Of a DNA stretch of 50,983 nucleotides, positions 16,994 to 26,125 are shown in pieces. Position numbers and translations under genes: made by a program. Every line of letters begins with the position of its first letter. Position 1 is the stretch's first letter. This stretch comes from Gallionella sp. (lineage in GTDB: Bacteria; Pseudomonadota; Gammaproteobacteria; Burkholderiales; Gallionellaceae): assembly GCA_030645535.1 (NCBI GenBank), contig JAUSNM010000066.1:1-50983 (forward strand), in the 5' to 3' direction. The notes beneath the pieces were generated by a model. That model was not told where the DNA came from and made no database searches. It saw nothing but the letters and a program-made list of their open reading frames with translations.

Positions 16994-18538
16994 TCAGGAA
17001 ATCGCACGCCTGGAAAAATCGCGCGGTCTGAAGCCCAATACGGCGAGGACAGCGAAGTAGACGAATACGCCGCCGGTCACCAGCGCGGTCAGACGACCGA
17101 TGCGCGCCCAGCCTGAACCGGTCAGCCAGCTTTGCTCGCTGCCCATGCCGAACCACAGGGTGACCCCCAAGGCCGCCACGGCCAGCCCAATCTTGGTAAA
17201 ATACATCGCCCAGCCGGGTTCAGGCTGATAAATGTCATTTTTGCGCAGAAAATAAAACAGCACTGCCGAATTGAAACAGGCCCCCAGGCCGATGGACAGC
17301 GCAAGCCCTGCATGTTGAAGATGCAGGCCATAGATGAACAACACATTCATCAACTGGGTCGCGATGAGCGTGACGATGCCGATCTTCACCGGCGTCCTGA
17401 TATCCTGTCTTGCGTAAAAACCGGGTGCCAGGATTTTCACCAGGATCAGGCCGATCAGGCCGACGCTGTAGCCTATCAGAGCATGACTGGTCATCAGCAC
17501 ATCGGTAGCTGAAAATGCACCGCGCTGAAACAGGGTGGACAACAGCGGCACGGAAATCATACCCAGCGCCAGCGCGGACGGCACGGCCAGCATGATTGTC
17601 AGGCGCAAGCCCCAGTCCAGTAACTTTGAATATTCCGCCGAATCATTGCCGGCATTGCACTTGGAGAGCGAGGGCAGCAATATCGTACCCAGCGCCGCGC
17701 CCAGCACCCCGGAAGGAAACTCCATCAAGCGATCCGCGTAATACAGCCACGACACGCTGCCCACCACAAAAAACGAGGCAATCACCGTGTTGATGATGAG
17801 GCTGATCTGGGCGATGGACACGCCAAACACCGCAGGCCCCATTTGCCTGATGACGCGCCGCATCCCCTCATCTTTCCAGCTGAAACGAAAGCTGGGCAGC
17901 ATGCCGATTTTTTTCAGGAACGGGATCTGAAAAGCCAGTTGCACAAATCCAGCGATGAACCAAGCCCAGGCCAGCCCCATAATCGGCTGATCAAAACAGG
18001 GCGCCAGCCACAGCGCGCCGCCGACCAGGCAGATGTTCAGCAGGATAGGTGCAAAAGCGGGCACCCAGAACTTGTTATAGGTATTGAGTATGCCTGCCGC
18101 CACCGCCACCAGCGAGATGAAAAAGATGTACGGTGAAGTGATGCGCAGCATCTGCGTGGTCAGATCAAATTTTTCGGCGTCGTGGACAAACCCCGGCGCA
18201 CCGATATAGACCAGTATCGGGGCCGCGATGATACCGATCAGCGTCACTGCGAACAAAATCAGCGCCAGCATGGTAGTGACATGATCTACCAGCAACTGGG
18301 TTTCTTCATGTCCGCGCTGTTTTTTGTATTCGCCGAAGATCGGCACGAAGGCCTGCGAGAAGGCGCCCTCAGCGAACAGGCGCCGCAACAGGTTGGGCAA
18401 TCTGGTTGCGATGATATACGCATCGTTTGCCATCCCCGCACCGAAGATGCGCGCGATCAGCATGTCGCGGGCGAAGGCCAGAATACGCGACACCAGCGTC
18501 AGGCCGCTGATCGTAGCGAGTGATTTGAGTAGATTCAT
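16994..18538 (-). CDS. murJ: Lipid II flippase MurJ (MviN)
   Basis: MurJ moves lipid-linked peptidoglycan precursor across the inner membrane. The 514-residue protein is almost wholly made of about 14 hydrophobic helices and starts with the hallmark NLLKSLATISGLTLVSRILAF and ARDMLIARIFGAG. The segment RLPNLLRRLFAEGAFSQAFVP is also diagnostic. Length matches E. coli MurJ (511). It is divergent from rpsT, the classic murJ-rpsT arrangement of proteobacteria. Confidence 0.97.
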   Translation of the reverse strand: MNLLKSLATISGLTLVSRILAFARDMLIARIFGAGMANDAYIIATRLPNLLRRLFAEGAFSQAFVPIFGEYKKQRGHEETQLLVDHVTTMLALILFAVTLIGIIAAPILVYIGAPGFVHDAEKFDLTTQMLRITSPYIFFISLVAVAAGILNTYNKFWVPAFAPILLNICLVGGALWLAPCFDQPIMGLAWAWFIAGFVQLAFQIPFLKKIGMLPSFRFSWKDEGMRRVIRQMGPAVFGVSIAQISLIINTVIASFFVVGSVSWLYYADRLMEFPSGVLGAALGTILLPSLSKCNAGNDSAEYSKLLDWGLRLTIMLAVPSALALGMISVPLLSTLFQRGAFSATDVLMTSHALIGYSVGLIGLILVKILAPGFYARQDIRTPVKIGIVTLIATQLMNVLFIYGLHLQHAGLALSIGLGACFNSAVLFYFLRKNDIYQPEPGWAMYFTKIGLAVAALGVTLWFGMGSEQSWLTGSGWARIGRLTALVTGGVFVYFAVLAVLGFRPRDFSRRAIS

Positions 18539-18726
18539 TGCAAAGATTGAGACAGTAGATTAAAAAAACGGGTCATCATAACATCGCGTCCTGAGCAGAC
18601 GTGCAATTCAAGCAGCAACCCGCCTGCGCACTTTATAATTCAGCCGCTTAGCTGGCCGGCAACGATCATTTTTTGCCACGGCCTCACGAAACTTTTACCG
18701 CAAGACTGTCCGCACGCTAAAAAAGT

Positions 18727-18755
18727 TTGCAAAAGAACGGAGAAGTCACTAGAAT
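18727..18755 (+). promoter_or_regulatory. Sigma-70 promoter of rpsT
   Basis: TTGCAA (18727-18732) and TAGAAT (18750-18755) are separated by exactly 17 bases, with a likely start near 18762. The gene ATG follows at 18796 after an AAGGAG ribosome-binding site at 18783-18788. Confidence 0.75.
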
Positions 18756-18795
18756 GCCCCCCTTTCCAGCTGGCTGAATTTCAAGGAGTAGTACC

Positions 18796-19059
18796 ATGGC
18801 AAATAGCGCACAAGCCCGTAAACGTGCTCGTCAAGCAGTAAAACAAAATGCTCATAACAGCAGCTTGCGCTCTGAATTGCGCACTGCGATCAAAAAAGTT
18901 ATCAAAGCGATTGAGGCTGGCGACAAAACAGCCGCTCAGTCCGTGTACCAGTCTTCAGTCAGCACAGTGGACAGCATCGCCGACAAGAAGATCATCCACA
19001 AGAACAAGGCCGCTCGTCATAAGAGCCGCTTGTCTGCTGCTATCAAGGCAATGGCTTAA
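18796..19059 (+). CDS. rpsT: 30S ribosomal protein S20
   Basis: This is an 87-residue, lysine- and arginine-rich helical protein that binds 16S rRNA early in 30S assembly. The start [13 protein letters not shown], the middle [12 protein letters not shown] and the end [17 protein letters not shown] match S20 throughout, with normal length. It has its own promoter (18727-18755) and terminator, and is divergent from murJ. Confidence 0.98.
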   Translation: MANSAQARKRARQAVKQNAHNSSLRSELRTAIKKVIKAIEAGDKTAAQSVYQSSVSTVDSIADKKIIHKNKAARHKSRLSAAIKAMA

Positions 19060-19089
19060 TTGCCCTGAAGCTTTGATGCACCGCCTGCG

Positions 19090-19120
19090 AGCCGACAGCA
19101 ATGTCGGCTTGTTTGCTTTG
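19090..19120 (+). terminator. Rho-independent terminator of rpsT
   Basis: AGCCGACA (19090-19097) pairs with TGTCGGCT (19102-19109) around a GCAA tetraloop, followed by a T-rich tract TGTTTGCTTT. It lies about 30 bases after the rpsT stop. Confidence 0.85.
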
Positions 19121-19205
19121 CAGCCTGTCGTTTTAGTTTCACTTGCCTAGACAGGCCTGTTTGGCTCAATATACGCCTTCTTCCAGACAGGAATTATTTA
19201 GCTAA

Positions 19206-19232
19206 ACGGCGGTTCGATCCGCCGTCTGTTTT
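19206..19232 (+). promoter_or_regulatory. Terminator-like hairpin in the leader of argD
   Basis: ACGGCGG (19206-19212) and CCGCCGT (19219-19225) form a 7-bp stem around TTCGAT, followed by CTGTTTT. It ends two bases before the AAAGG ribosome-binding site of argD. It may be a weak attenuator or a structure affecting argD translation; no leader peptide with arginine codons was seen. Confidence 0.45.
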
Positions 19233-19244
19233 CAAAGGTACTGT

Positions 19245-20417
19245 ATGTCACATGTGATGAATACTTATGCTCGCCAACCTGTCGCATTTGTGCGCGGTGA
19301 AGGCGTCTGGCTATGGGATAGCGAGGGGAATCGCTATCTGGACGGGTTATCCGGCATCGCCGTGAACACGCTGGGTCACGCCCATCCGCGCTTCACTGCT
19401 GCCCTCTCGAAGCAAATCAGCACGCTGATACACTGCTCCAACGTCTATCAGGTGCGCGAACAGGAACAGCTGGCGGATAAGCTGTGCGAGCTGTCCGGCA
19501 TGCAGGAAGTGTTCTTCAGCAATTCCGGTTGCGAAGCGAATGAAGCCGCAATCAAGCTGGCGCGCCTGTACGGCCACGGCCTGGGAATAGAGTCGCCCGC
19601 CATCATCGTGATGGAGCAATCCTTTCACGGACGCACGCTCGCCACGCTCTCCGCCACCGGCAACCGCAAGGTGCAGGCAGGATTTGAACCGCTGGTCACA
19701 GGCTTTGTGCGCGTGCCTTACGATGACCTGGAAGCCATCCGTCACATCGCTCAACACAATGCCAACGTGGTTGCGGTACTGGTCGAACCGATACAGGGCG
19801 AAGGCGGCATACGCACCCCTGATGCATCTTACTTGCAACAACTGCGTCAAATCTGCACCGAACATAACTGGCTGCTGATGCTGGACGAAGTACAAACCGG
19901 CATCGGCCGCACCGGTCACTGGTTCGCCCATCAGCATACCGGCATTTTGCCGGATGTGATGACGCTGGCCAAAGGCCTGGGTTCAGGCGTGCCGATCGGC
20001 GCATGCCTCGCAGCAGGTCAAGCCACAGGCACATTCAAACCGGGCAATCATGGCTCGACCTTCGGCGGCAATCCGCTGGCCTGTGTCGCCGGATTGACCA
20101 CCCTGAACATCATCGAACAAGACCAGTTACTGGCGCACGCCGCACAACTGGGCCAGTTTATCCGCGAGGGTTTCACGACCGCCTTGCAGGGCGTAAAGGG
20201 CTTCAATGAAGTTCGCGGCTCAGGTTTGATGATAGGCGTTGAACTGGACAAGCCCTGTGGCGAACTGGTCAAGCTGGCGCTCGCACAAGGTCTGTTGATC
20301 AATGTGACCGCCGACAATGTGGTTCGCCTGTTACCTTCGCTGGTGATGTCTCAAGATGAAGCACAGCAATTGCTGAACATCCTCTGCCCGCTCATCAAAG
20401 ACTTTTTGCAATCCTGA
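19245..20417 (+). CDS. argD: Acetylornithine aminotransferase
   Basis: ArgD is a PLP enzyme that transaminates N-acetylglutamate semialdehyde to N-acetylornithine in arginine synthesis, and often acts in lysine synthesis too. The 390-residue protein has the class III aminotransferase features: NSGCEANEAAIKLAR, the Asp of LMLDEVQTGIGRTG, and the Schiff-base Lys (about residue 243) in TLAKGLGSGVPIG. ATG 19245 has AAAGG six bases upstream; a second ATG at 19257 is possible. It is followed by argF after 12 bases. Confidence 0.95.
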   Translation: MSHVMNTYARQPVAFVRGEGVWLWDSEGNRYLDGLSGIAVNTLGHAHPRFTAALSKQISTLIHCSNVYQVREQEQLADKLCELSGMQEVFFSNSGCEANEAAIKLARLYGHGLGIESPAIIVMEQSFHGRTLATLSATGNRKVQAGFEPLVTGFVRVPYDDLEAIRHIAQHNANVVAVLVEPIQGEGGIRTPDASYLQQLRQICTEHNWLLMLDEVQTGIGRTGHWFAHQHTGILPDVMTLAKGLGSGVPIGACLAAGQATGTFKPGNHGSTFGGNPLACVAGLTTLNIIEQDQLLAHAAQLGQFIREGFTTALQGVKGFNEVRGSGLMIGVELDKPCGELVKLALAQGLLINVTADNVVRLLPSLVMSQDEAQQLLNILCPLIKDFLQS

Positions 20418-20429
20418 TTGGAACAAACC

Positions 20430-21365
20430 ATGTCAGAAAAACACGGGATAGCAGTGAAACATTTCCTGCAATTCAAAGACTTAAACCGCGAGGAATTGGA
20501 ATACCTGTTTGAGCGCACGCGCATCATCAAACAGAAGTACAAGACCTATCAGCAGTACTGGCCGCTCACGGATCGCACGCTGGTGATGATTTTCGAGAAG
20601 GCCAGCACCCGCACCCGCTTGTCCTTTGAAGCCGGCATGCAGCAGCTGGGTGGCTCGGCGATCTATCTGAACACCCGCGATTCGCAACTGGGACGCGGCG
20701 AGCCGGTCGAAGATGCAGGGCAAGTCATTTCGCGCATGTCAGATATCGTGATGATCCGCACGTTCGAGCAGTCCATCATCGAGCGCTTTGCGGCCCATTC
20801 GCGCGTGCCGGTCATCAACGGCCTGACCAACGAATACCACCCTTGCCAGATACTCGCGGACATCTATACCTACATCGAGCAGCGCGGCAGTATCCAGGGC
20901 AAGACCGTCGCGTGGATCGGCGACTCGAACAACATGTGCAACACCTGGCTGCAAGCCGCCGAGATTCTGGATTTCAACGTGCATGTCTCGACGCCGCCTG
21001 AATATGAAGTCGAGCCGGAACGCGCCGGCTTATTCGGCGAGGATCACTACGAAGAATTCACCGACCCGATGGAAGCCGCACGCGGTGCGGATCTTGTGAC
21101 CACCGACGTGTGGACCAGCATGGGCTTCGAGGCAGAAAACGAAGAGCGCATGAAAGACTTCGCCGACTGGCAAGTGGATGAAGACATGATGGCGGTTGCC
21201 GCAAAAGACGCGCTGTTCATGCACTGCCTGCCCGCGCATCGAGGCGAAGAAGTATCCGCCGGCGTGATGGACGGCCCGCAGAGCGTAGTTTGGGACGAAG
21301 CGGAAAACAGGCTGCACGTACAGAAGGCGCTTATGGAATACTTGCTATTGGGTAAGGTCGCTTAA
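20430..21365 (+). CDS. argF: Ornithine carbamoyltransferase
   Basis: ArgF joins carbamoyl phosphate and ornithine to citrulline. The 311-residue protein shows the carbamoyl-phosphate loop STRTR, the HPCQ motif in YHPCQILAD, and the ornithine-binding HCLPAHRGEEV. The start at ATG 20430 is preferred; an in-frame TTG at 20418 directly follows the argD stop but has no ribosome-binding site. Lies in the argD-argF-argG run. Confidence 0.96.
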   Translation: MSEKHGIAVKHFLQFKDLNREELEYLFERTRIIKQKYKTYQQYWPLTDRTLVMIFEKASTRTRLSFEAGMQQLGGSAIYLNTRDSQLGRGEPVEDAGQVISRMSDIVMIRTFEQSIIERFAAHSRVPVINGLTNEYHPCQILADIYTYIEQRGSIQGKTVAWIGDSNNMCNTWLQAAEILDFNVHVSTPPEYEVEPERAGLFGEDHYEEFTDPMEAARGADLVTTDVWTSMGFEAENEERMKDFADWQVDEDMMAVAAKDALFMHCLPAHRGEEVSAGVMDGPQSVVWDEAENRLHVQKALMEYLLLGKVA

Positions 21366-21445
21366 ACAGCCTGGCTAAGGCCGGCTTTGAAATACGCCAC
21401 CACGTGGTAGTTGTGCGAATAAATTGAAATTATCAGGAACATAAA

Positions 21446-22669
21446 ATGAGCGACATCAAAAAAGTAGTTCTCGCCTATTCAGGCGGCCTCGACACCTCAG
21501 TCATTCTGAAATGGCTGCAAGACACCTATCAATGCGAAGTGGTCACCTTCACCGCCGACGTCGGCCAGGGTGAGGAGCTGGAACCTGCCCGCGCCAAAGC
21601 GCTGAAAATGGGCATTGAACCTGCCAATATCTACATCGACGACCTGCGCGAAGAGTTCGTGCGCGATTTCGTGTTCCCGATGTTCCGCGCCAATACCGTG
21701 TACGAAGGTGAATACCTGCTCGGCACCTCGATCGCACGTCCGCTGATTGCCAAACGGCTGATCGAAATCGCTTCGATGACAGGCGCACAAGCTATCTCGC
21801 ACGGCGCAACCGGCAAGGGCAACGACCAGGTGCGTTTCGAGTTGGGCGCCTACGCGCTGAACCCGAACATCAAGGTGATCGCACCGTGGCGCGAATGGGA
21901 TCTGCTCTCCCGCGAAAAGCTGATGGCCTATGCCGAGAAGCACGGCATTCCGGTTGAAATGAAGCACAAGCAGGGTGGCTCACCCTACTCGATGGATGCC
22001 AACCTGTTGCATATCAGCTACGAAGGCCGCCATCTGGAAGACCCTGCTGCCGAGGCCGAGGACAGCATGTGGCGCTGGACCGTATCGCCTGAAGCGGCAC
22101 CGGATGCAGCCGAATATCTTGAAATCGAATTCGCCTGCGGCGATATCGTGGCTCTGAATGGCACCAAGATGAGCCCTGCGCAAATCCTGGCAAAATTGAA
22201 TGAGCTGGGCGGCAAGCACGGCATTGGTCGCCTCGACCTGGTTGAAAACCGTTATGTCGGCATGAAGTCACGCGGCTGCTACGAAACCCCCGGCGGCACC
22301 ATCATGCTCAAGGCGCATCGCGCCATCGAGTCCATCACGCTGGACCGTGAAGTCGCGCACTTGAAGGATGATCTGATGCCGCGCTACGCGTCGATGATTT
22401 ACAACGGTTACTGGTGGGCACCGGAACGCCTGGCGCTGCAAACATTGATCGACACAACCCAGAAAACCGTCAACGGCTGGGTACGCGTCAAGCTGTACAA
22501 GGGCAATGTGATCGTCGTGGGACGCGATTCAAAGACCGATTCTTTGTTCGATCCGACCATCGCCACCTTTGAAGATGACAAGGGCGCCTACGACCAGAAG
22601 GATGCAGCCGGCTTCATCAAGCTGAACGCATTGCGCTTGCGCATCGCGGCAAAGCTGCACCAGAAATAA
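21446..22669 (+). CDS. argG: Argininosuccinate synthase
   Basis: ArgG condenses citrulline and aspartate with ATP to argininosuccinate. The 407-residue protein has the N-type ATP pyrophosphatase loop SGGLDTS (residues 12-18), the [11 protein letters not shown] segment, and [15 protein letters not shown]. Length is that of the shorter (type 1) ArgG found in most bacteria. It is the third arginine gene in a row, 80 bases after argF; argH is not in the window. Confidence 0.97.
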   Translation: MSDIKKVVLAYSGGLDTSVILKWLQDTYQCEVVTFTADVGQGEELEPARAKALKMGIEPANIYIDDLREEFVRDFVFPMFRANTVYEGEYLLGTSIARPLIAKRLIEIASMTGAQAISHGATGKGNDQVRFELGAYALNPNIKVIAPWREWDLLSREKLMAYAEKHGIPVEMKHKQGGSPYSMDANLLHISYEGRHLEDPAAEAEDSMWRWTVSPEAAPDAAEYLEIEFACGDIVALNGTKMSPAQILAKLNELGGKHGIGRLDLVENRYVGMKSRGCYETPGGTIMLKAHRAIESITLDREVAHLKDDLMPRYASMIYNGYWWAPERLALQTLIDTTQKTVNGWVRVKLYKGNVIVVGRDSKTDSLFDPTIATFEDDKGAYDQKDAAGFIKLNALRLRIAAKLHQK

Positions 22670-22710
22670 CAACACAACGGAAAACAGGTAACTGTAAACG
22701 GGGGGTTGTC

Positions 22711-23199
22711 ATGATCTATGAGCTGAGCGGAGATATCTTGTTGAGCAGTGCGAAAGTTATTGTGCAGGGCGTGGCCCCGAACGATGACTTTCATCACGGC
22801 CTGGCACTACAACTGCGCGAGCGCATGCCGGTGATGTACAAGGACTTCCGCCACTACTGTCAGACCAGACATCCCAAGTCCGGCAGCCTGTGGGACTGGA
22901 TGAGTCCTGATGGTCGTCACATCGTCAACCTGTTCACACAGGATGCCGCTTACGATCGTGGCAGTCACCCGGGGCATGCCACACTCAGCCACGTCAATCA
23001 TGCCCTGCACGCCTTGCGTGCGCTGATACAAAAGGAGCAGGTGAACAGCGTCAGTCTGCCCCGCCTGGCCTGCGGCATGACCGGTCTTGACTGGACAGAC
23101 GTAAAACCGCTCATCGAACATCATCTGGGCGATCTTCGCATCCCGGTGTATGTCTATTCAAGTTATCAAAAAGGCGTAAAAGCCTGTGAACCCACTTAA
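22711..23199 (+). CDS. Macro-domain protein, probable ADP-ribose-binding or ADP-ribosyl hydrolase
   Basis: This 162-residue single-domain protein starts [20 protein letters not shown], a macro-domain first strand and loop, and has the C-terminal signature [20 protein letters not shown], as in the TARG1/DarG-like branch that removes ADP-ribose from proteins or nucleic acids. No partner ADP-ribosyltransferase toxin (DarT) is adjacent. The gene is followed 13 bases later by ppnP, a nucleoside phosphorylase, suggesting a nucleotide or NAD salvage setting. The exact substrate is unknown. Confidence 0.78.
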   Translation: MIYELSGDILLSSAKVIVQGVAPNDDFHHGLALQLRERMPVMYKDFRHYCQTRHPKSGSLWDWMSPDGRHIVNLFTQDAAYDRGSHPGHATLSHVNHALHALRALIQKEQVNSVSLPRLACGMTGLDWTDVKPLIEHHLGDLRIPVYVYSSYQKGVKACEPT

Positions 23200-23212
23200 A
23201 AGGAAATATCAG

Positions 23213-23524
23213 ATGTCGCAATTCGATAACGTCAGCGTAATCAAAAAATCAAACGTGTTTTTCGACGGCAAGTGCGTATCGCACTCCGTGCTGTTTAGCG
23301 ATGGCACGCGCAAGACCGTTGGCGTAATTCTGCCCAGCACGCTGACTTTCAACGTGGGCGTGCCCGAAGTCATGGAGATCACCTCCGGCACATGCCGCGT
23401 TAAGCTCGGTGACGCAACAGAATTCGAAACCTTTGCAGCAGGCAGTCAGTTCTCGGTTCCAGCCAACAGCAGCTTCGTGATTGAAGCCGACGAAGTTGTC
23501 GACTACGTTTGCAGTTTTGGCTGA
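23213..23524 (+). CDS. ppnP: Pyrimidine/purine nucleoside phosphorylase (DUF1255, PpnP)
   Basis: PpnP is a small cupin-fold phosphorylase that splits diverse nucleosides with phosphate into base and ribose-1-phosphate. The 103-residue protein shows the family words [28 protein letters not shown] and [12 protein letters not shown]. The ATG at 23213 has AAGGAAA ahead of it; an upstream in-frame GTG overlaps the macro-domain gene and lacks support. It is likely co-transcribed with that gene. Confidence 0.93.
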   Translation: MSQFDNVSVIKKSNVFFDGKCVSHSVLFSDGTRKTVGVILPSTLTFNVGVPEVMEITSGTCRVKLGDATEFETFAAGSQFSVPANSSFVIEADEVVDYVCSFG

Positions 23525-23537
23525 TTTAAATAACCTT

Positions 23538-23720
23538 TTGTCTACGAAAATCACAAAAATACAATAAAAACAAATACTTATGTAGATTACAAAAAACCAT
23601 CTACCGAGTGTTTACCTAATATTTTGCTTCTATTTTAATATTTGGTTTGTTCGTGTCTTTCGTGTGTTTGCGAGTCATTGCCTTTCGGCAATAGCCCTGC
23701 GAGAATCTTTTCGTGGACAG
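23538..23720. repeat. MITE-like repeat, copy 1 (inverted ends TTGTCYACGAA, internal hairpin)
   Basis: The stretch is bounded by TTGTCTACGAA (23538-23548) and TTCGTGGACAG (23710-23720), which are imperfect inverted repeats. Near the right end GCGAGTCATTGCC, a TTTC loop, GGCAATAGCCCTGCGAGA form a small hairpin (23677-23682 with 23687-23692). The same right-hand sequence occurs twice, in inverted orientation, at 45841-46062. The interior is AT-rich and non-coding. It ends about 29 bases before yajQ, so it may form part of its 5' untranslated region. Confidence 0.65.
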
Positions 23721-23749
23721 TTTTTCATTTTGTTTAGCAGGAGTACAGC

Positions 23750-24238
23750 ATGCCATCTTTCGACATCGTTTCAGAAGTAGACAAAGAAGAAGTTAAAAAT
23801 GCGGTTGAGCAAACCAACAAGGAAACGAGCACGCGTTTCGACTTCAAGGGTTCAAATGTGCGCGTAGAACAAGCCGAACTCAAGCTCACCGTATGGGCCG
23901 ACAACGAATTCCAGCTCGACCAGGCGCAGGACATCCTGAATGCCAAATTGCTCAAGCGCGGTGTGGACATCAAGTGCCTGGAAATCAGCGAAAAGATCGA
24001 AAAAGTCAGCGGTAACAAGATCAAGCGCGAATGCGAAGTCAAGGTCGGCGTGGAAACTGAACTGGCGAAGAAAATCGTCAAGCACATCAAGGAAAGCAAG
24101 CTGAAGGTACAGGCCAGCATCCAGGGCGACACCGTGCGCATCACCGGCAAGAATCGCGACGATTTGCAAGAGGCCATCGCCTTCATCAAAAAGACCATCA
24201 CCGATTTCCCGTTGCAATACCAGAACTTCCGCGACTAG
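23750..24238 (+). CDS. yajQ: YajQ-family nucleotide/cyclic di-GMP-binding protein
   Basis: This 162-residue protein is a full match in length and sequence pattern to Yaj[21 protein letters not shown] at the start, RFDFKGSN, and [14 protein letters not shown] end ([10 protein letters not shown]). YajQ has two ferredoxin-like domains that bind nucleotides; in Xanthomonas and Pseudomonas relatives it is a cyclic di-GMP effector. A GCAGGAG sequence precedes the ATG. A MITE-like repeat lies directly upstream. Confidence 0.95.
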   Translation: MPSFDIVSEVDKEEVKNAVEQTNKETSTRFDFKGSNVRVEQAELKLTVWADNEFQLDQAQDILNAKLLKRGVDIKCLEISEKIEKVSGNKIKRECEVKVGVETELAKKIVKHIKESKLKVQASIQGDTVRITGKNRDDLQEAIAFIKKTITDFPLQYQNFRD

Positions 24239-24353
24239 CGGGCATGCGGAGAAAACTGCTCATAATGATGAAAATCGCCATGTCCGCACCCTCTCTCCGA
24301 GCTCTCTCCCGCCTGCGGGCGAGAGTGATGCGGTCTCGCTACGCGAGTAATTG

Positions 24354-24758
24354 ATGGCGACCAACACCATCGATGCCAGCGTTGAGTTCTCATTCAAGGG
24401 TGAGGACTATACTTACAAGACCAGTATCGACCTGGATCAGCTGCTGCGAAAACACGACAGCCTGCCTTCTCTCCATGCGATCCTGGCACAGCAACACGGC
24501 ATTGACACCTACTCTTATCTGTATGAGGTGATGCAGGAAGCGGAGATTGAATTTTCCAATCCGCAGGGTTTGGCTGCCGATTATCTGGTTAACGGTGAGT
24601 TCGACCAGACTGCTTTGACAACCAACTGGCAGACTACTAAAACTGGCGTGCTATTAACGCCTATCGCGACAAGCGAGTTGGGCATCACTGACCTGGATCT
24701 GCATCCCGCACTCAAACGCGCACTCATTTCAGCCTACAACCTGGGGAGAACGTCATGA
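24354..24758 (+). CDS. Conserved-looking hypothetical protein upstream of a DJ-1 family gene
   Basis: This acidic soluble protein of 134 residues has no recognised domain. It starts MATNTIDASVEFSFKGEDYT and ends with a helical segment, DLDLHPALKRALISAYNLG. An in-frame TTG three bases earlier (24351) is the alternative start. Its stop overlaps the start of the DJ-1-like gene by 4 bases (ATGA), so the two are translationally coupled and the gene is very probably real. Function unknown. Confidence 0.7.
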   Translation: MATNTIDASVEFSFKGEDYTYKTSIDLDQLLRKHDSLPSLHAILAQQHGIDTYSYLYEVMQEAEIEFSNPQGLAADYLVNGEFDQTALTTNWQTTKTGVLLTPIATSELGITDLDLHPALKRALISAYNLGRTS

Positions 24759-25297
24759 AGACTGCACTTGTGTTATTCGCCGATGGCAGCGAAGAGCTGG
24801 AAGCTGTCACCATAGTGAACATCCTGCGCCGCGCGGGAATTACCGTCACGCTTGCCGGCTTGAGCGCGGGCGCGTTGCGCGGCAGCCGTGGCGTAACCAT
24901 CGTGCCGGACACCACCCTGGATGCGGTGCTGCATGACAGTTTCGACATGATCGTGCTGCCCGGCGGCCAGCCCGGAACCCGCCATCTGCAAGCCGATGCA
25001 AGAGTATTGAAACTGGTGCAGCAAATGGTCGGGCTTGGGCGTTACGTGGCTGCTATTTGTGCCGCGCCCTCAGTACTCGCCAGTGCTGGCTTACTGGATG
25101 GCAAACGGGCAACCTGTTTTCCGACTTGCCTCGATAACTTCCCTGACGTTGATCTGCAAACAACGGCCATCGTCGAGGATGGCAAAATCATCACTTCACG
25201 CGGCCCCGGCACGGCGATGGATTTTGCGCTGATTCTGGTGGAACGGCTGGCAGGTTATGCCAAACGGAATGAGGTCGAAGCCGGATTAGTTCGCTAA
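24755..25297 (+). CDS. DJ-1/PfpI family protein (YajL/ThiJ-like)
   Basis: This 180-residue protein has the DJ-1 fold. The glutamate of DGSEELEAVTIVNILRRAG and the nucleophile-elbow cysteine in VAAICAAPSVLA (about residue 106) are both in place, and HPA-like end segments are near SRGPGTAMDFALILVERL. YajL-type proteins act as chaperones or glyoxalase/deglycase-like enzymes under oxidative and carbonyl stress; the precise activity is debated. It overlaps the upstream 134-residue gene and is directly abutted by the methyltransferase gene. Confidence 0.92.
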   Translation: MKTALVLFADGSEELEAVTIVNILRRAGITVTLAGLSAGALRGSRGVTIVPDTTLDAVLHDSFDMIVLPGGQPGTRHLQADARVLKLVQQMVGLGRYVAAICAAPSVLASAGLLDGKRATCFPTCLDNFPDVDLQTTAIVEDGKIITSRGPGTAMDFALILVERLAGYAKRNEVEAGLVR

Positions 25298-26071
25298 TTG
25301 CAAGCTCTACTGCAAAAACTTCCGCCCTCCGTCACTGCACTGCTGCTGCAATTTACGGCATTCGGACTCGCCTTGCTGTTTGTGCGTCTGACAGGGCTTC
25401 AACCTGAACTACTGACCTTTGCCCTGCTGTGCGGTTTGTTAGCAGCCAGCCTCAGTTATTTTGCAGGGCAGGCTCGCTGGTGGCTGGCCATCCAGTTGAC
25501 ATTCGCGTCTGCGCTGGTATTAATGCTCACATTCGAAATCCCGCCCGGGTTCTTTCTGGCGGCGTTTGTGATCTTGCTGCTGGTGTACTGGAGTACATTT
25601 CGCACCCAGGTGCCGCTGTATCTTTCCAGCAACAAAGTCTGGCGCGCACTGGAAGGCTTATTGCCGCCACCCGGCACCAGCTTCCGCTTCATCGATCTCG
25701 GCTCGGGCTTAGGTGGCGTATTGACGCATCTGGCACGTGTACGGCCTGATGGTCATTACTCAGGTATTGAATCCGCCCCGCTGCCGCTGCTCATGAGTTG
25801 GCTGCGCACCAGGCCTTATCCTAATTGCGAAGTGCATTGGGGCAGCATCTGGGATGACACTCTGGTGGCTTGCAATCTGGCGCAATACGATGTGGTGTTT
25901 GCCTACCTGTCGCCTGTGCCGATGGAACGACTCTGGCGCAAGGCGCGCGCCGAGATGCGGCCCGGCACAGTATTGATCAGCAGCACCTTCTCAGTTCCCG
26001 ACCAGGCACCGCATCAAACCGTAGAGGTGGACGACCTGCACCAATCCACCTTGCTGGTCTGGCGCATGTAA
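25298..26071 (+). CDS. Membrane-anchored class I SAM-dependent methyltransferase
   Basis: The 257-residue protein has three to four hydrophobic helices in residues 10-105, then a Rossmann-type methyltransferase domain with the SAM motif FIDLGSGLGGVLTHLA (about residues 130-145) and acidic motif II in HYSGIESAP. The start is TTG 25298, immediately after the DJ-1 stop codon; I see no better ATG or GTG that keeps the first helix. Methyl acceptor unknown. The tight packing suggests a three-gene operon from 24354. Confidence 0.75.
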   Translation: MQALLQKLPPSVTALLLQFTAFGLALLFVRLTGLQPELLTFALLCGLLAASLSYFAGQARWWLAIQLTFASALVLMLTFEIPPGFFLAAFVILLLVYWSTFRTQVPLYLSSNKVWRALEGLLPPPGTSFRFIDLGSGLGGVLTHLARVRPDGHYSGIESAPLPLLMSWLRTRPYPNCEVHWGSIWDDTLVACNLAQYDVVFAYLSPVPMERLWRKARAEMRPGTVLISSTFSVPDQAPHQTVEVDDLHQSTLLVWRM

Positions 26072-26125
26072 CACGAAATCCAGCGGGTGAAGCATTTCAC
26101 GAGCGTGTCGGAGCAAGCTGATTTT

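Noticed and set aside
19206..19225. GGTTCGATCC-containing stem resembling a tRNA T-arm
   Set aside because: No acceptor, D or anticodon arm can be folded around it; it is better read as a simple hairpin before argD.
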